From CAYPCH01 sp964409165 (GTDB lineage Bacteria; Bacillota; Clostridia; Acetivibrionales; Acetivibrionaceae): a stretch of 41,602 nucleotides of DNA. Of this stretch, positions 15,454 through 25,733 are shown piece by piece. The position numbers were made by a program, and so were the translations under genes. Positions within the stretch are counted from its first letter, which is position 1, and each line of letters begins with the position of its first letter. The DNA is taken from assembly GCA_964409165.1 (NCBI GenBank), contig CAYPCH010000016.1, positions 1 to 41,602 of the forward strand, in the 5' to 3' direction. The notes under the pieces were generated by a model, which saw nothing but the letters and a program-made list of their open reading frames with translations, was not told the origin of the DNA and ran no database searches.

Positions 15454-18153
15454 ATGGTAAAAAAACTAACTGTAGGTTTGACTTGTTTTGCCCTTTTGGC
15501 TTGTTTGCTTTTTGTAAACGTATATGCTGGACCGACTATTACATCAAATACGACGGGTTCCTTCGATGGCTACGACTACGAATACTGGAAGGATAACGGG
15601 ACTGGAACTATGACTCTAAATGGTGGAGGTACGTTCAGTTGTTCCTGGAATAATATAAACAATATATTATTCCGTACAGGTAAGAGACTAGGCTCAACTA
15701 AGGCATGGCAGGATTATGGGAATATTACTATTAATTACGCCTGTGACTATAAACCGAACGGTAACTCATACATGTCTGTATATGGGTGGACAAAAGAACC
15801 ACTTGTTGAGTATTACATAATAGAAAGCTATGGTACCTGGAAGCCACCGGGAAATGGTATACCTATGAAGGGAACTATTAGTGTTGATGGCGGTACATAT
15901 GAAGTATACCAGAACTCAAGAACAGGACCTTCCATTGTAGGCGATACTACTTTTCAGCAGTATTGGAGTATAAGGACTTCTAAAAGAACAAGTGGTGTCA
16001 TTACTGTCAATGAACACTTCAAGCAATGGGAAGCAAAAGGCATGAGAATGGGAAAAATGCATGAAGTTACTATGGTTGTAGAAGGTTATCAAAGTAGTGG
16101 TCAGGCCAATATGACTAAAATGGAACTTACCATGGGTGGATCGACTAATCCTACAACACCACCTGTACAAACCAATGTGCCTGCTACAAATCCTCCTACA
16201 GGTTCCGTATCTGATGAGCCACTTCGTGTCTTGGCTGAAAAAATAAGAGCAAAAGGTCATGAGTTTTATGTAGGGTGTGCAGTTCCCGGCAATTTCAGTT
16301 CAAGCGACCAAAATATTGTAAAAACAGAGTTTGATATTGTTACATGTGAAAATAATATGAAAATTGGTACAATATCGCCAAACAGGAATCAGTATAATTA
16401 TGGTGCAGCCGATAGTTTGGTAAACTTTGCAAGAACAAATAATATGATGGTTCATGGTCATGCTTTTGTATGGCATAAATACAATCCAGGCTGGGTAGAT
16501 GGTACAAAGAGTATGATGGAGACATATATAAATGATGTAGGTACTTACTATAAAGGCAAGATATATGCTTGGGATGTAGTCAATGAAGCAATTCACAGAG
16601 ATGGTTCAGTGCGCATCAATGCGATAGGAAGCAATGGGCAGGATGGTGCTTCCGTCTTTGGTCAAAAGCAAGGCAAAAAGTATATTGAAGATGCTTTTAT
16701 AGCTGCTCGCAAGGCTGACCCAAATGCTAAATTAGTTTATAACGATTATGATTTAATAATGAGAGATGCAAAATTTGAGGGAGTTTTTGAGTTGGTAAAA
16801 GATTTGAAGGAGCGTAATATACCAATTGATGGTGTTGGTTTTCAAGTGCATTTAGGATCAGATTTTACTGAAGCAAATGCTAAAAACTTTGCACAAAAGA
16901 TGCAGAGACTAGCAGATATAGGTCTTGAAAGCTATGTAACGGAGATGGATGTTGGTTGTTCGGATACATCCCAAGCCGGATTGGAGAAACAGGCTCAAAC
17001 ATATGGATGGATTGCAAAAGCATGTGTAGAACAACCCTACTGCAGAGCTTTTCAGGTATGGGGCATAAGAGATTCTCAATCATGGCGTATAAATCCCGAT
17101 GCGCCAGAAGACAGAGCGATAGCTCCATTGATTTTTAATGATAATGGACAGAAAAAACCTGCTTATTATGCAATTCAAAAAGCCTTTGCCGATGCTTTAA
17201 ATTCTACACCTTCACAGCCCACTGGCGGAGTTATATCAGGCGTGGGAGATATTAATGATGATGGAAATGTGGACTCAATTGATTATAGTATTCTTAAAAG
17301 ACACATTCTTTCTGTTTCTATACTTTCAGGAGAGGCTCTTGTACGAGCAGATGTAAACGCTGATGGAAATGCAGACTCCACCGATTATGCAATGATTAAA
17401 AAATATATACTTGGACTTATATCTGATTTCGGAAAGGGAACAAATACGAATGCGACACCAACACCTACAAGATATATAGCTGTTGCTACACCGACACCGA
17501 CAAGACATATAGTTGCTACACCAACGAACCCAATTACAGGCGGTAAAGTTGTAGCACTCACATTTGACGATGGTCCAAGTAGCCAAACAACTTTGGTGCT
17601 TGATAAATTGAAAAAATACAATGCTAAAGCTACCTTTATGGTTATTGGAAATAAAATCAGTTCTGCAGATTCAGTTATGAGAAGAATTGTAAGTGAGGGT
17701 CATGAAATTGGAAACCATTCATGGAATCACCAAAGTATGAATGGTATGTCAGCTTCACAATTAACCAAGGAGATTGATCAGTGTAATTCAGCTATACAGC
17801 AATATACAGGTTCAACACCTAAATTCTTCCGTGCACCGAATCTGGCTGTAGGTGGTTCAATGGCATCAACTATAAAATTACCCTTCGTAGTAGGCGTAAT
17901 AGCACAGGACTGGAACGGTGGTTCTGCCACAACAGCCCAAGCAAGGGCAAACATAGTAATAAATGGTGTCAGGGACGGCTCTATTGTATTAATGCATTGT
18001 ACTCAACCAGGAAATCACCCGACACCTGAAGCTCTTGATATTATAATTCCAAACCTTCAGCAACAAGGATACAGTTTTGTTACTTTGAGCGAGTTGTTTA
18101 GAACTAAAGGGAAAACACCCCAATCGGGTGTATCCTATGATGGTGCCTTCTAA
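15454..18153 (+). CDS. Multidomain cellulosomal xylanase: GH11 - GH10 - dockerin - CE4 esterase
   Basis: The 899-residue protein starts at ATG 15454 with AAGGAGGAG 6-14 nt upstream. A signal peptide ends near NVYA-GP. A GH11 xylanase spans about residues 27-227; its catalytic glutamates are in PLVEYYIIESYG and MVVEGYQSSG. After a Thr/Pro linker, a GH10 xylanase spans about 250-585, with the acid/base Glu in WDVVNEA and nucleophile Glu in YVTEMDV. A type I dockerin covers about 595-660 (DINDDGNVDSIDYSILKR, DVNADGNADSTDYAMIKK). After TPTP linkers, a CE4 deacetylase covers about 696-890, with TFDDGP, the metal histidines in NHSWNH, FFRAPN and IVLMH. It should hydrolyse xylan with two different folds and remove acetyl groups. 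Thermocellum-type relatives have GH11-CBM6-dockerin-CE4; here GH10 stands in place of the CBM6. Confidence 0.95.
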   Translation: MVKKLTVGLTCFALLACLLFVNVYAGPTITSNTTGSFDGYDYEYWKDNGTGTMTLNGGGTFSCSWNNINNILFRTGKRLGSTKAWQDYGNITINYACDYKPNGNSYMSVYGWTKEPLVEYYIIESYGTWKPPGNGIPMKGTISVDGGTYEVYQNSRTGPSIVGDTTFQQYWSIRTSKRTSGVITVNEHFKQWEAKGMRMGKMHEVTMVVEGYQSSGQANMTKMELTMGGSTNPTTPPVQTNVPATNPPTGSVSDEPLRVLAEKIRAKGHEFYVGCAVPGNFSSSDQNIVKTEFDIVTCENNMKIGTISPNRNQYNYGAADSLVNFARTNNMMVHGHAFVWHKYNPGWVDGTKSMMETYINDVGTYYKGKIYAWDVVNEAIHRDGSVRINAIGSNGQDGASVFGQKQGKKYIEDAFIAARKADPNAKLVYNDYDLIMRDAKFEGVFELVKDLKERNIPIDGVGFQVHLGSDFTEANAKNFAQKMQRLADIGLESYVTEMDVGCSDTSQAGLEKQAQTYGWIAKACVEQPYCRAFQVWGIRDSQSWRINPDAPEDRAIAPLIFNDNGQKKPAYYAIQKAFADALNSTPSQPTGGVISGVGDINDDGNVDSIDYSILKRHILSVSILSGEALVRADVNADGNADSTDYAMIKKYILGLISDFGKGTNTNATPTPTRYIAVATPTPTRHIVATPTNPITGGKVVALTFDDGPSSQTTLVLDKLKKYNAKATFMVIGNKISSADSVMRRIVSEGHEIGNHSWNHQSMNGMSASQLTKEIDQCNSAIQQYTGSTPKFFRAPNLAVGGSMASTIKLPFVVGVIAQDWNGGSATTAQARANIVINGVRDGSIVLMHCTQPGNHPTPEALDIIIPNLQQQGYSFVTLSELFRTKGKTPQSGVSYDGAF

Positions 18154-18261
18154 GCAGGAGGAAGAAAAGTTTTAGACTGGTTTTTTCTAAGTATTGTAAA
18201 TAAAATTGAGTACTCATCGAGAGTGCGGGAGTTTTGCCTCTTTTATTTCACTCCAAGAGGC

Positions 18262-18314
18262 CTAATAAAAAGAAGCGGCGGATTTTAGTAAAATTTGCCG
18301 CTTCTTTTTATTAG
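18262..18314 (+). terminator. Strong terminator after the xylanase
   Basis: An 18-bp perfect stem, CTAATAAAAAGAAGCGGC with its complement GCCGCTTCTTTTTATTAG, encloses a 17-nt loop; TTCTTTTTATT gives the T-rich side. It is symmetric enough to work in both directions. Its end overlaps the start of repeat copy 3. Confidence 0.9.
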
Positions 18315-18376
18315 GGTCATTTTCTGAAAGAAAATCCGGCAAAAAGCTTTGGGATTCGATGTCCCAAAACTTTTTG
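18308..18376 (+). repeat. Double-hairpin intergenic element, copy 3
   Basis: Starts with TTATTAG, shared with the preceding terminator. Hairpin 1 is ATTTTC/GAAAAT, a change from copies 1 and 2 on both sides (C-G to T-A in the stem), so base pairing is kept. CCGGC follows, then AAAAAG/CTTTTT enclosing GGGA/TCCC around TTCGATG. Confidence 0.6.
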
Positions 18377-18740
18377 TTTACAATATTTAGGCAAAGGTAT
18401 TGCTTAGTTTAAAAAAATAAGGTAAAATATTAATATGGGAGTGTAATTTTATATATATAATTTTATCAATTACATCTAACTTGTAGGCATTTCTTTTCTT
18501 CTAAAGTATTCAAATGATTTAACTTAAAAAAACAAAACTTAATACTATTTTGCATTTTCCAAGATTAAATATGGAGAGTGTTTTACATTGCTTTTTAAAT
18601 TTTACCCCTTATATTAAGAATAGTTTGCATCTTTATATATTTTTTTCATTCTAATTGTTTCTTTTTTACAAGAAACAAAATACAAAAATACTTTTAACTA
18701 AAAGCATGATTAATACCAAAACAGAGGGGGATGTATTCTT
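18377..18740. other. AT-rich intergenic stretch
   Basis: There is no gene here. The only dyad I notice is TTGTTTCTTTTTTACAAGAAACAA near 18656-18679, with arms TTGTTTCTT and AAGAAACAA and a short loop. It lies about 60 bp upstream of the CBM6 gene and may be an operator or leader hairpin. I find no clear promoter. Confidence 0.35.
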
Positions 18741-21700
18741 ATGTTGTCGAATATCTCAAGAAAGGTTATTAATTTAATTGTTTCATTTGTTTTTATTTTA
18801 ACGCAGATATCTTTTGTAAGTATAGGTCTTATAACGGAGGATGTCTATGCGGCAACAAGTGCTTTTTCACAAATACAGGCAGAAAACTACAGCAGTGTGA
18901 ACGGATCAAGGCTACAAGTAGTCAGTATACCTAGCGGCGGAAGTGCGATAGGCTATATAGAGGACGGCTACTATACTGTATATAACAATATAGACTTTGG
19001 TAGTGGAACATATTCGTTTAGGGCAAAAGTAGCAACCGAATCTACTACAAGAATCGAGATAAGAACGGGAAGTTCAAATGGTAATTTGTTGGGTACTTTG
19101 ACTGTATCATCAACAGGTGGCTGGGATAATTACCAGGAGATGAGCTGTAGCGTAAACAATGTATCAGGAGTGCAAAACTTATACCTTGTGTATTCCGGGT
19201 CTGTGAATTTTGACTGGTTTATATTTTCCGGGTCATCAACATCAACCNNNNNNNNNNNNNNNNNNNNNNNNNNNNNNNNNNNNNNNNNNNNNNNNNNNNN
19301 NNNNNNNNNNNNNNNNNNNNNNNNNNNNNNNNNNNNNNNNNNNNNNNACCCCAACCCCAACGCCTGCTTCAACTCCGTTATTTACATCAACACCTACCCC
19401 GACTTTAGTACCGGGTTCTGCAAGGAGTGCTTTTTCAAGAATAGAGGCTGAAAGCTTCAGCAGTGTCAGTGCTTCAAATGTTATAGTAGTACCTATTAGT
19501 GGCGGAAGCGGCATAGGTTACATCTATAGCGGCAACCATGTAACATATAATAGCATAGACTTTGGCAGTGGTGCGGTTTTATTCAAAGCAAGAGTAGCAA
19601 CTGCTACTGCTACAAATATTGAGATAAGAACAGGAAGTTCAAACGGTAACCTTATAGGTTATTTATCCGTATCATCAACAGGTGGCTGGGACAATTATCA
19701 GGAAGTGTCGTGTAGCATAAGCAATGTTACAGGAATACAGAATTTGTACCTTGTATTCTCGGACTCTATCAATTGCGACTGGCTTACATTTGTTGCTGGT
19801 TCAAGCTCACCTGCACCCACACCTTCTCCAACACCGATTCAGAGTGTAAGGAGTGCGTTTTCACAAATACAGGCTGAGAGTTACAACAGTGTCAATGGTT
19901 CAGAGGTTCAATCCCTTGGTATTTCCGATGGTGGAACAGCTATTGGATATATTGTCAGTGGAAATTATATGGCATTCAATAACATAGATTTTGGTAGTGG
20001 AACAACATCGTTCAAAGCAAGAGTAGCCGAAAACGATTCTAGTAATATTGAGGTAAGAATTGGGAGCTCAACAGGTACACTTTTAGGCACTTTGCAGGTA
20101 TCATCAACGGGTAGTTGGGAAAATTACCAAGAAATGAGCTGTGACATAAGCAACATTACAGGAGTAAACAATTTATATTTGGTATTTTCAAGTGCTGTTA
20201 ATGTTGACTGGTTTATGTTTACACCTTTAACAACAACAACAACATCAATAAGTGCCTTTTCAAAAATAGAAGCTGAAAGCTATAGTAATGTCAGCAGTTC
20301 AAACGTCGAGACATTAGAGCTTAATGCCGGAGAAAGTGCTATAGGATATATTCAAAGCGGTAACTATATAGTTTTCGACAATGTGAATTTTGACAGCGGA
20401 GCAGCTTCCTTCGAAGCAAAGGTTTCGTGTTCTGCAGGTTCAACAACTGATATACAAATCAGACTAGGAAGTTCAACAGGCTCACTTATGGGTACTTTGT
20501 CGGTACCATCGACAGATAGCTGGGATGCATATAGTGAGTTATCCTGTGGAATAAATACTATTACAGGAGTACAAAACCTATATCTGGTGTTTACAGGACC
20601 TGTAAATGTAGACTGGTTTTCCTTTGCTACATATGGAATTGCGGCTACACCTACACCTTCACCTATGCCTACGCCTACCATTGCAGCAACACCAACAGCA
20701 ACTTTATCTGCAGTTTCAACACCGGTAGCATCCACACCATCTGTTACAATACCTGTGCATTCACCTACACCGCTGCATATGAATCAACCGAATATGCTTT
20801 TGGCGAGAGATGGAACAACAAGTGCTGAAATAGGAGAGACTAAAACGATTGCATCACTGCAAAGTGGGCAATTGAGTTTGGAAGGGATAGGAACATTGAA
20901 AGGCGAGAAGGAAATAGCACTTATTGTTGATAATGCGGTAAGCACCCATTATATTACCAAAGATATTGTTACGCCTTTAGATTTTGGAATATTTGCAAAC
21001 AGGAATTTCAGGGGAGTGGGAAGAGAAGCATATGTAAAAGGCGGAATCCATGCCAATAATATTCTGGAGACTTATATAGCGGATTTAAACGTAGATGGGA
21101 ATTTATCGGCATCAGAATTCGCTATAGGATATGGTACAAATATTACTGGAAATTTTGAAACCATTACTACACCGATTCCAATGCCTGTATTCCATGATAA
21201 ACTGATAGAAAATGCCCGGAATAATTCCATGGTGTTCAAGCCGGCAGATTATCCGACAGATAAACCCTTCCCAGGACAGCCTGGATTCAATATTAGGTGT
21301 GAAAATGGTAATACCTTTGTTATAACCGGAGCAGGAACGTTTAAATTAAATTCTTCAATGTATTTTGAAGGAAATTTGAGACTTTCAGTTCCACATATAG
21401 TTAACACAAATACAAACTTTTTGGTTGCAGATGGGTTTGTTTACCTTGAAGGACATGACATAAATTTAGCTGAATTAAATGAAGATGACATTAACAATAA
21501 TACCAATCTGCTTAATGTTTACTCAATACACGGCAAAGTATATGTAGCCACAGAGAGGGCTAAAATATATGGTATACTTTATGCGGCAGGAGAGGAGGAT
21601 CCGACAAATACATATACGAATGACGTAGGGGTTGTACTTTTGCAGGGAATCAAGACCGATATATATGGAGCAGTGGTTGCGGGAAGTGATATAAGAATGG

Positions 21701-22740
21701 AAGGAAGCGAAACCAAAGTATATTGTACCTCAATGGTAACCTCAAAAATAGAAACAACTTATATTCCAAATAATGTCCATATTTCTTTAAAAGAAGCAGC
21801 CAAACAATTTGTAGAGAAGTTTGCAGGCAGTGGTACAAAAGTTTGTGCCTTGCAATACTCAGATTCGGCAAATGATAATGATTTCAGCTTTTATGATAAT
21901 ACAGAAACACTTAAAGGCATTATTGACGGTTTCCCTGAGGTTACTACAGGTTATAGTAATATGGGAGATGCGCTAAGACGGGGATATGAGGTGTTGACCG
22001 ACACGTCGAAGTCATCGCCGACTGCAACTAAATATATTGTTGTGCTTGCAGCTTCCACACCAAATAAGTGGACAAGAAATGCAGATGGTACCATGAAGAC
22101 TGATACAGGAGCAGCAGAGGCAACGTTTATTGCAGGTGATGGAGCTATCGATGCAGACGGTAAAGGTCTTGAGTATGCAATTGCAACGGCAAGTACTATA
22201 AACTCCAAAGGAATTCAATCGGTTATTATAAACAACTTGCCTGAAGATATTTCTGCAAACGTGGAGCAAGTCGCTGTAGCATCAGGTGCTGTGGCAAACA
22301 ATCGATACTATAAGGAAGCTTCTATAGATGAATTATCGGTAATATATCGGACCGTGTACCTTGAGCCTGCTAAAAATGTAGTTTTGCGTGATGTTAGATA
22401 TGAGGAAGTATTTCCAGAAGGTATCAAAGTACTCGAACAACCTGACGGTACAAGCGTCAGTGAGGTGCAGGTTAATGGAACTACTAGAAATAAGGTATCG
22501 GGAAGACTTAATGATATAAAGCTTATTTATGACGGCACAAAGTATATAATTGAGCCTTGCACAATTGAGCTTAAAGTGCGTTATACAAAAATAGGCGCTA
22601 TAACATTCAAAGGTGCTGACTCAAAAGTTATTTATAATATTGATTATATCGACACAAATGGTGATGAGAAGACTGCCCAATTTGAGAAAAACTTCAATGA
22701 TTTTACAGTGAATGTAACATTATCCATTGATATCGGCTAA
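18741..22740 (+). CDS. Secreted four-CBM6 protein with beta-solenoid-like and VWA-like regions (interrupted by assembly gap)
   Basis: One gene is inferred across the N run. The left part ends on a codon boundary at 19247 (SSTST) and the right part resumes with ACC at 19348 (TPTPTP), both in a Thr/Pro linker. The two are in frame only if the true gap is a multiple of three. ATG 18741 follows GAGGGGGATG. A signal peptide ends near VYA-ATS. Four CBM6 modules lie at about 18867-19230, 19425-19790, 19852-20220 and 20254-20625, each with YNxIDFGSG, IxIRxGSS, GWDNYQE and LYLVxSG...DWF. A long TPTP linker follows. Then come a beta-rich region resembling polymer-forming/DUF7305-type domains (20790-21740) and a VWA-like region (KEAAKQFVEKF, KVCALQYSD, GYSNMGDAL) without a DxSxS motif. 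There is no dockerin, SLH or sortase signal at the C-terminus. Confidence 0.8.
19248..19347. other. Assembly gap (100 N)
   Basis: Exactly 100 N occupy a Thr/Pro linker. The length is not divisible by three although both flanks end on codon boundaries, so it is a filler value, not a measured distance. Additional linker or CBM6 modules could be missing. Confidence 0.99.
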
Positions 22741-22812
22741 CCTTTGTACTGTTTTGGTACTACACATGCAGAACTCACAGGATCACAGTATTCGAGCAGT
22801 ATCTGTAAATAT

Positions 22813-22868
22813 AAATTTCAGGAAATCCGGCAAAAAACTTCGGGACTCGATGTCCCGAAGTTTTATAT
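22813..22868. terminator. Double-hairpin element copy 4, acting as bidirectional terminator
   Basis: A shortened hairpin 1 (ATTTC-AG-GAAAT) is followed by CCGGC and a perfect hairpin AAAACTTCGGGAC-TCGAT-GTCCCGAAGTTTT flanked by A-run and T-run. It lies between the convergent CBM6 gene and glgP, so it can end both transcripts. It shares the conserved CCGGCAAAAA and YTYGATG loop with the copies at 938, 8511 and 18308. Confidence 0.8.
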
Positions 22869-22891
22869 TTTTATATTTTTCTTGTATTTAT

Positions 22892-25459
22892 TTACTGAAC
22901 TACCCATCTTATCAATGCCATATCAAAGGAGTTCATCAAATCCTCATGATAAGGTATTACCCTGAATGTGTAACCGTATTCGCCACCTTCATACAGCGTA
23001 ATATTTGCTGAATACCTGTAAGTACCTTCTCCTGTTTTCTCGTCAAGCTTCATGTCGATAATTTCTGGATTTTCTATACTGTTGTTTTTCCCTATGCCTC
23101 CGTAATACACTTGGACTTTAACGCTTGAAGGCAATAAACTTCCTAGTGAAACAGAAGCATGTATGGGTATTGTTTCTCCTGAAATAAAGTTTTTCTCGTT
23201 AAGCGGGTTGGATGCCTTATCTGCAATAATCTGTACCTGAGGCCATAATTTCTCGACACGTGTTTTCCAGTCGGCAAGATCCAAAGCAGCCTTATAATCG
23301 TTGGATAAAAGCTTATCTACTCTTTTCATAGAAGTAAAATAAAACTTATTGGTATAATCCTGTACCATCCTATGAGTGCTGTACAGTGAAGTATTTGATT
23401 TAATTGATTCCTTCATAACGGATACCCATTTTTCAGGAACACCTTTTTCGTTCCTGTCAAAAAAAGCAGGAATTATCTGTTTTTCAAGTATGCTATATAT
23501 AGACTCACTGTCAGCATTATCCTGATAGTATTCATTATCATAGAAGGTATCATCGCCGATAACCCAACCGTTTTTGCCGTTATATCCTTCACACCACCAA
23601 CCATCCAGTATACTGAAGTTGATTATACCGTTTATGCATACCTTTTGGCCACTGGTTCCGCTTGCCTCAAGAGGCCTTCTCGGATTGTTAAGCCAGATAT
23701 CAACCCCTTGTACAAGATTACGTGCCAAGGTCATGTTGTAATTTTCGACTAGTATAACCTTGCCTTGGAATCCTTCCTGTCTAGTAATGTCGTTAATGTG
23801 TTTGATTATTTCATGTGCCGGTCCGTCAGCCGGGTGAGCCTTACCTGCAAATATAATTTGCATAGGCCTTTCAGGATCGTTCAAAAGCTTCTGAATTCTG
23901 GCAAGGTCTCTGAATATGAGATTGGCCCTTTTATATGTTGCAAATCTACGGGCAAAACCAATGGTCAAAGCATTAGAATCAAGCAATGTATCCACTTCTC
24001 TGATTTTTTCTATAGATTCACTGTTTGCTATCCTTTGCTCTTTGAGCTTTTCCCGGACAAAGCTTATCATTTTGGTTTTTAGAACACAGTGGGTTTTCCA
24101 AAGATCTTCGTCGGGAATTTCATCAACCTTATCCCATACAGCTCTGTCATAAAGTTTATCTTCCCAACCCTTATCAAGATGCTTGTCATAAAGATACTTA
24201 ATACTAGGAGACATCCAGGTAAGTGGATGGATTCCATTTGTTATATGACCGATAGGAACCTCATCCTCAGGGACTCCCGCCCATACATTTTTGAATATAT
24301 TTCTCGAGACTGCACCATGCAACTCGCTTACTCCATTTCTTTGACCCGAAAGGGATAAAGCAAGTACCGTCATGTTAAAATTCTGATGATCTCCTATTTT
24401 AAGACCCAGATCTAGAAATTCATGTCTGCTTATGCCTAAGGATGGCCAATAGTTTCCAAAATAACGGTCTATCATTTCCAGTGGAAATACATCGTTTCCT
24501 GCAGGTACAGGGGTATGGGTTGTAAAAATAACTGAAGAAGATATAACTTCTTTTGCTTGTATAAATGGCATCTTTTCATTCTGTACGAGCTTTCTTATAA
24601 GTTCGAGTCCAAGGAAAGAGGAATGACCTTCATTCATGTGGTATACAGTAGCATTTATACCTAAAGCATCAAGCACTCTTGCTCCTCCTATACCAAGAAA
24701 AATTTCCTGTTGAATTCTTGTTTCCTGATCTCCGCCGTAAAGTCTTGCAGTTAAACCCCTGTCATTAGGACTATTCTGTTCAATGTCCGTATCCATTAAA
24801 ACCAGGTTTATCCTCCCAATTTGTACCTTCCAGACCTTGGCATAAACTACTCTTCCGGGCAGTTCAACACTGATGATTATCTGTTCGCCTTTCTGGTTCA
24901 AGGCGGGCTTTATAGGGAGATGAGATGTATTAAGGTCGGTAAATATTGTTTCCTGCCAGCCTTCACCGTTAATATGCTGACTGAAATACCCCTGTTTGTA
25001 GAACAGTCCAATAGCTGTAAATGGGATACCTAAATCGCTTGCCGATTTACAGTGGTCACCGGACAAAACTCCCAATCCGCCTGAGTATATGGGAAGCACT
25101 TCATTTAAGCCGTATTCGGCTGAAAAATATGCCACCATGTGATTCTTTTTGTCTGGATAGGTACGGCTGTACCAAGTATCGGTTTCATTCATGTATGTTT
25201 CATATTTTTTAACTACATCTTTATAGCAGGACATAAATTCAGGGTCATTTACTTTAGCTTCAAGTTTTTTCTGGCTGACTTCCTTAAGAAACCTTACAGG
25301 ATTTTTACCGAGTTTTTCCCATAAAGCCAAATCAATTTCCCTGTAAAGATCAATTGCATCGGAATTCCACGACCACCATAAATTGTATGCAATGTCTTTT
25401 AGCATTGATAGTTCTTCGGGAATTATAGCTGTTACAATTATTTTTCCAAAAAGATACAT
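22892..25459 (-). CDS. glgP: Alpha-glucan (glycogen/maltodextrin) phosphorylase
   Basis: The enzyme releases glucose 1-phosphate from alpha-1,4-glucans by phosphorolysis in the cytoplasm. The start MYLFGKIIVTAIIPEEL at 25459 has GGAGGG 6-11 nt upstream and gives 856 residues. The N-terminal DUF3417-like part has AYNLWWSWN. The central part has MNEGHSSFLGLE and ITNGIHPLTW. The PLP-binding segment is EASGTSGQKVCINGI, with the lysine at about residue 606, then FSILDGWWCEGY. The length and the N-terminal domain place it in the TIGR02094-type phosphorylases rather than the classical ~800-residue type. It appears to be a single gene, convergent with the CBM6 gene. Confidence 0.93.
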   Translation of the reverse strand: MYLFGKIIVTAIIPEELSMLKDIAYNLWWSWNSDAIDLYREIDLALWEKLGKNPVRFLKEVSQKKLEAKVNDPEFMSCYKDVVKKYETYMNETDTWYSRTYPDKKNHMVAYFSAEYGLNEVLPIYSGGLGVLSGDHCKSASDLGIPFTAIGLFYKQGYFSQHINGEGWQETIFTDLNTSHLPIKPALNQKGEQIIISVELPGRVVYAKVWKVQIGRINLVLMDTDIEQNSPNDRGLTARLYGGDQETRIQQEIFLGIGGARVLDALGINATVYHMNEGHSSFLGLELIRKLVQNEKMPFIQAKEVISSSVIFTTHTPVPAGNDVFPLEMIDRYFGNYWPSLGISRHEFLDLGLKIGDHQNFNMTVLALSLSGQRNGVSELHGAVSRNIFKNVWAGVPEDEVPIGHITNGIHPLTWMSPSIKYLYDKHLDKGWEDKLYDRAVWDKVDEIPDEDLWKTHCVLKTKMISFVREKLKEQRIANSESIEKIREVDTLLDSNALTIGFARRFATYKRANLIFRDLARIQKLLNDPERPMQIIFAGKAHPADGPAHEIIKHINDITRQEGFQGKVILVENYNMTLARNLVQGVDIWLNNPRRPLEASGTSGQKVCINGIINFSILDGWWCEGYNGKNGWVIGDDTFYDNEYYQDNADSESIYSILEKQIIPAFFDRNEKGVPEKWVSVMKESIKSNTSLYSTHRMVQDYTNKFYFTSMKRVDKLLSNDYKAALDLADWKTRVEKLWPQVQIIADKASNPLNEKNFISGETIPIHASVSLGSLLPSSVKVQVYYGGIGKNNSIENPEIIDMKLDEKTGEGTYRYSANITLYEGGEYGYTFRVIPYHEDLMNSFDMALIRWVVQ

Positions 25460-25733
25460 ATGCACCCTCCGTTTTGTTATATGATTTATTATTATCACTT
25501 TTTAAATAATAAATAACATAAATTTTAATAACCTGCTTTTTTAATGGATAAATTTAATTTATAGCTTGAACTTAATGTTTTACCTATGTGATGCTAAAAG
25601 ACAATTTTGTGGATAAGATTTCCTAGATTCTCATCCATTATATTATCATATATATGTTTACTTTGGTAGAGTTTTTTAAAAAAAATAATAATTATTTTTT
25701 AAACATAACCACGTAACCCTTGAAAACAGAGGA

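Noticed and set aside
19210..19451. Two separate genes on either side of the N run
   Set aside because: The frame change is caused by the filler length. Both flanks are Thr/Pro linker codons and both sides carry the same CBM6 type.
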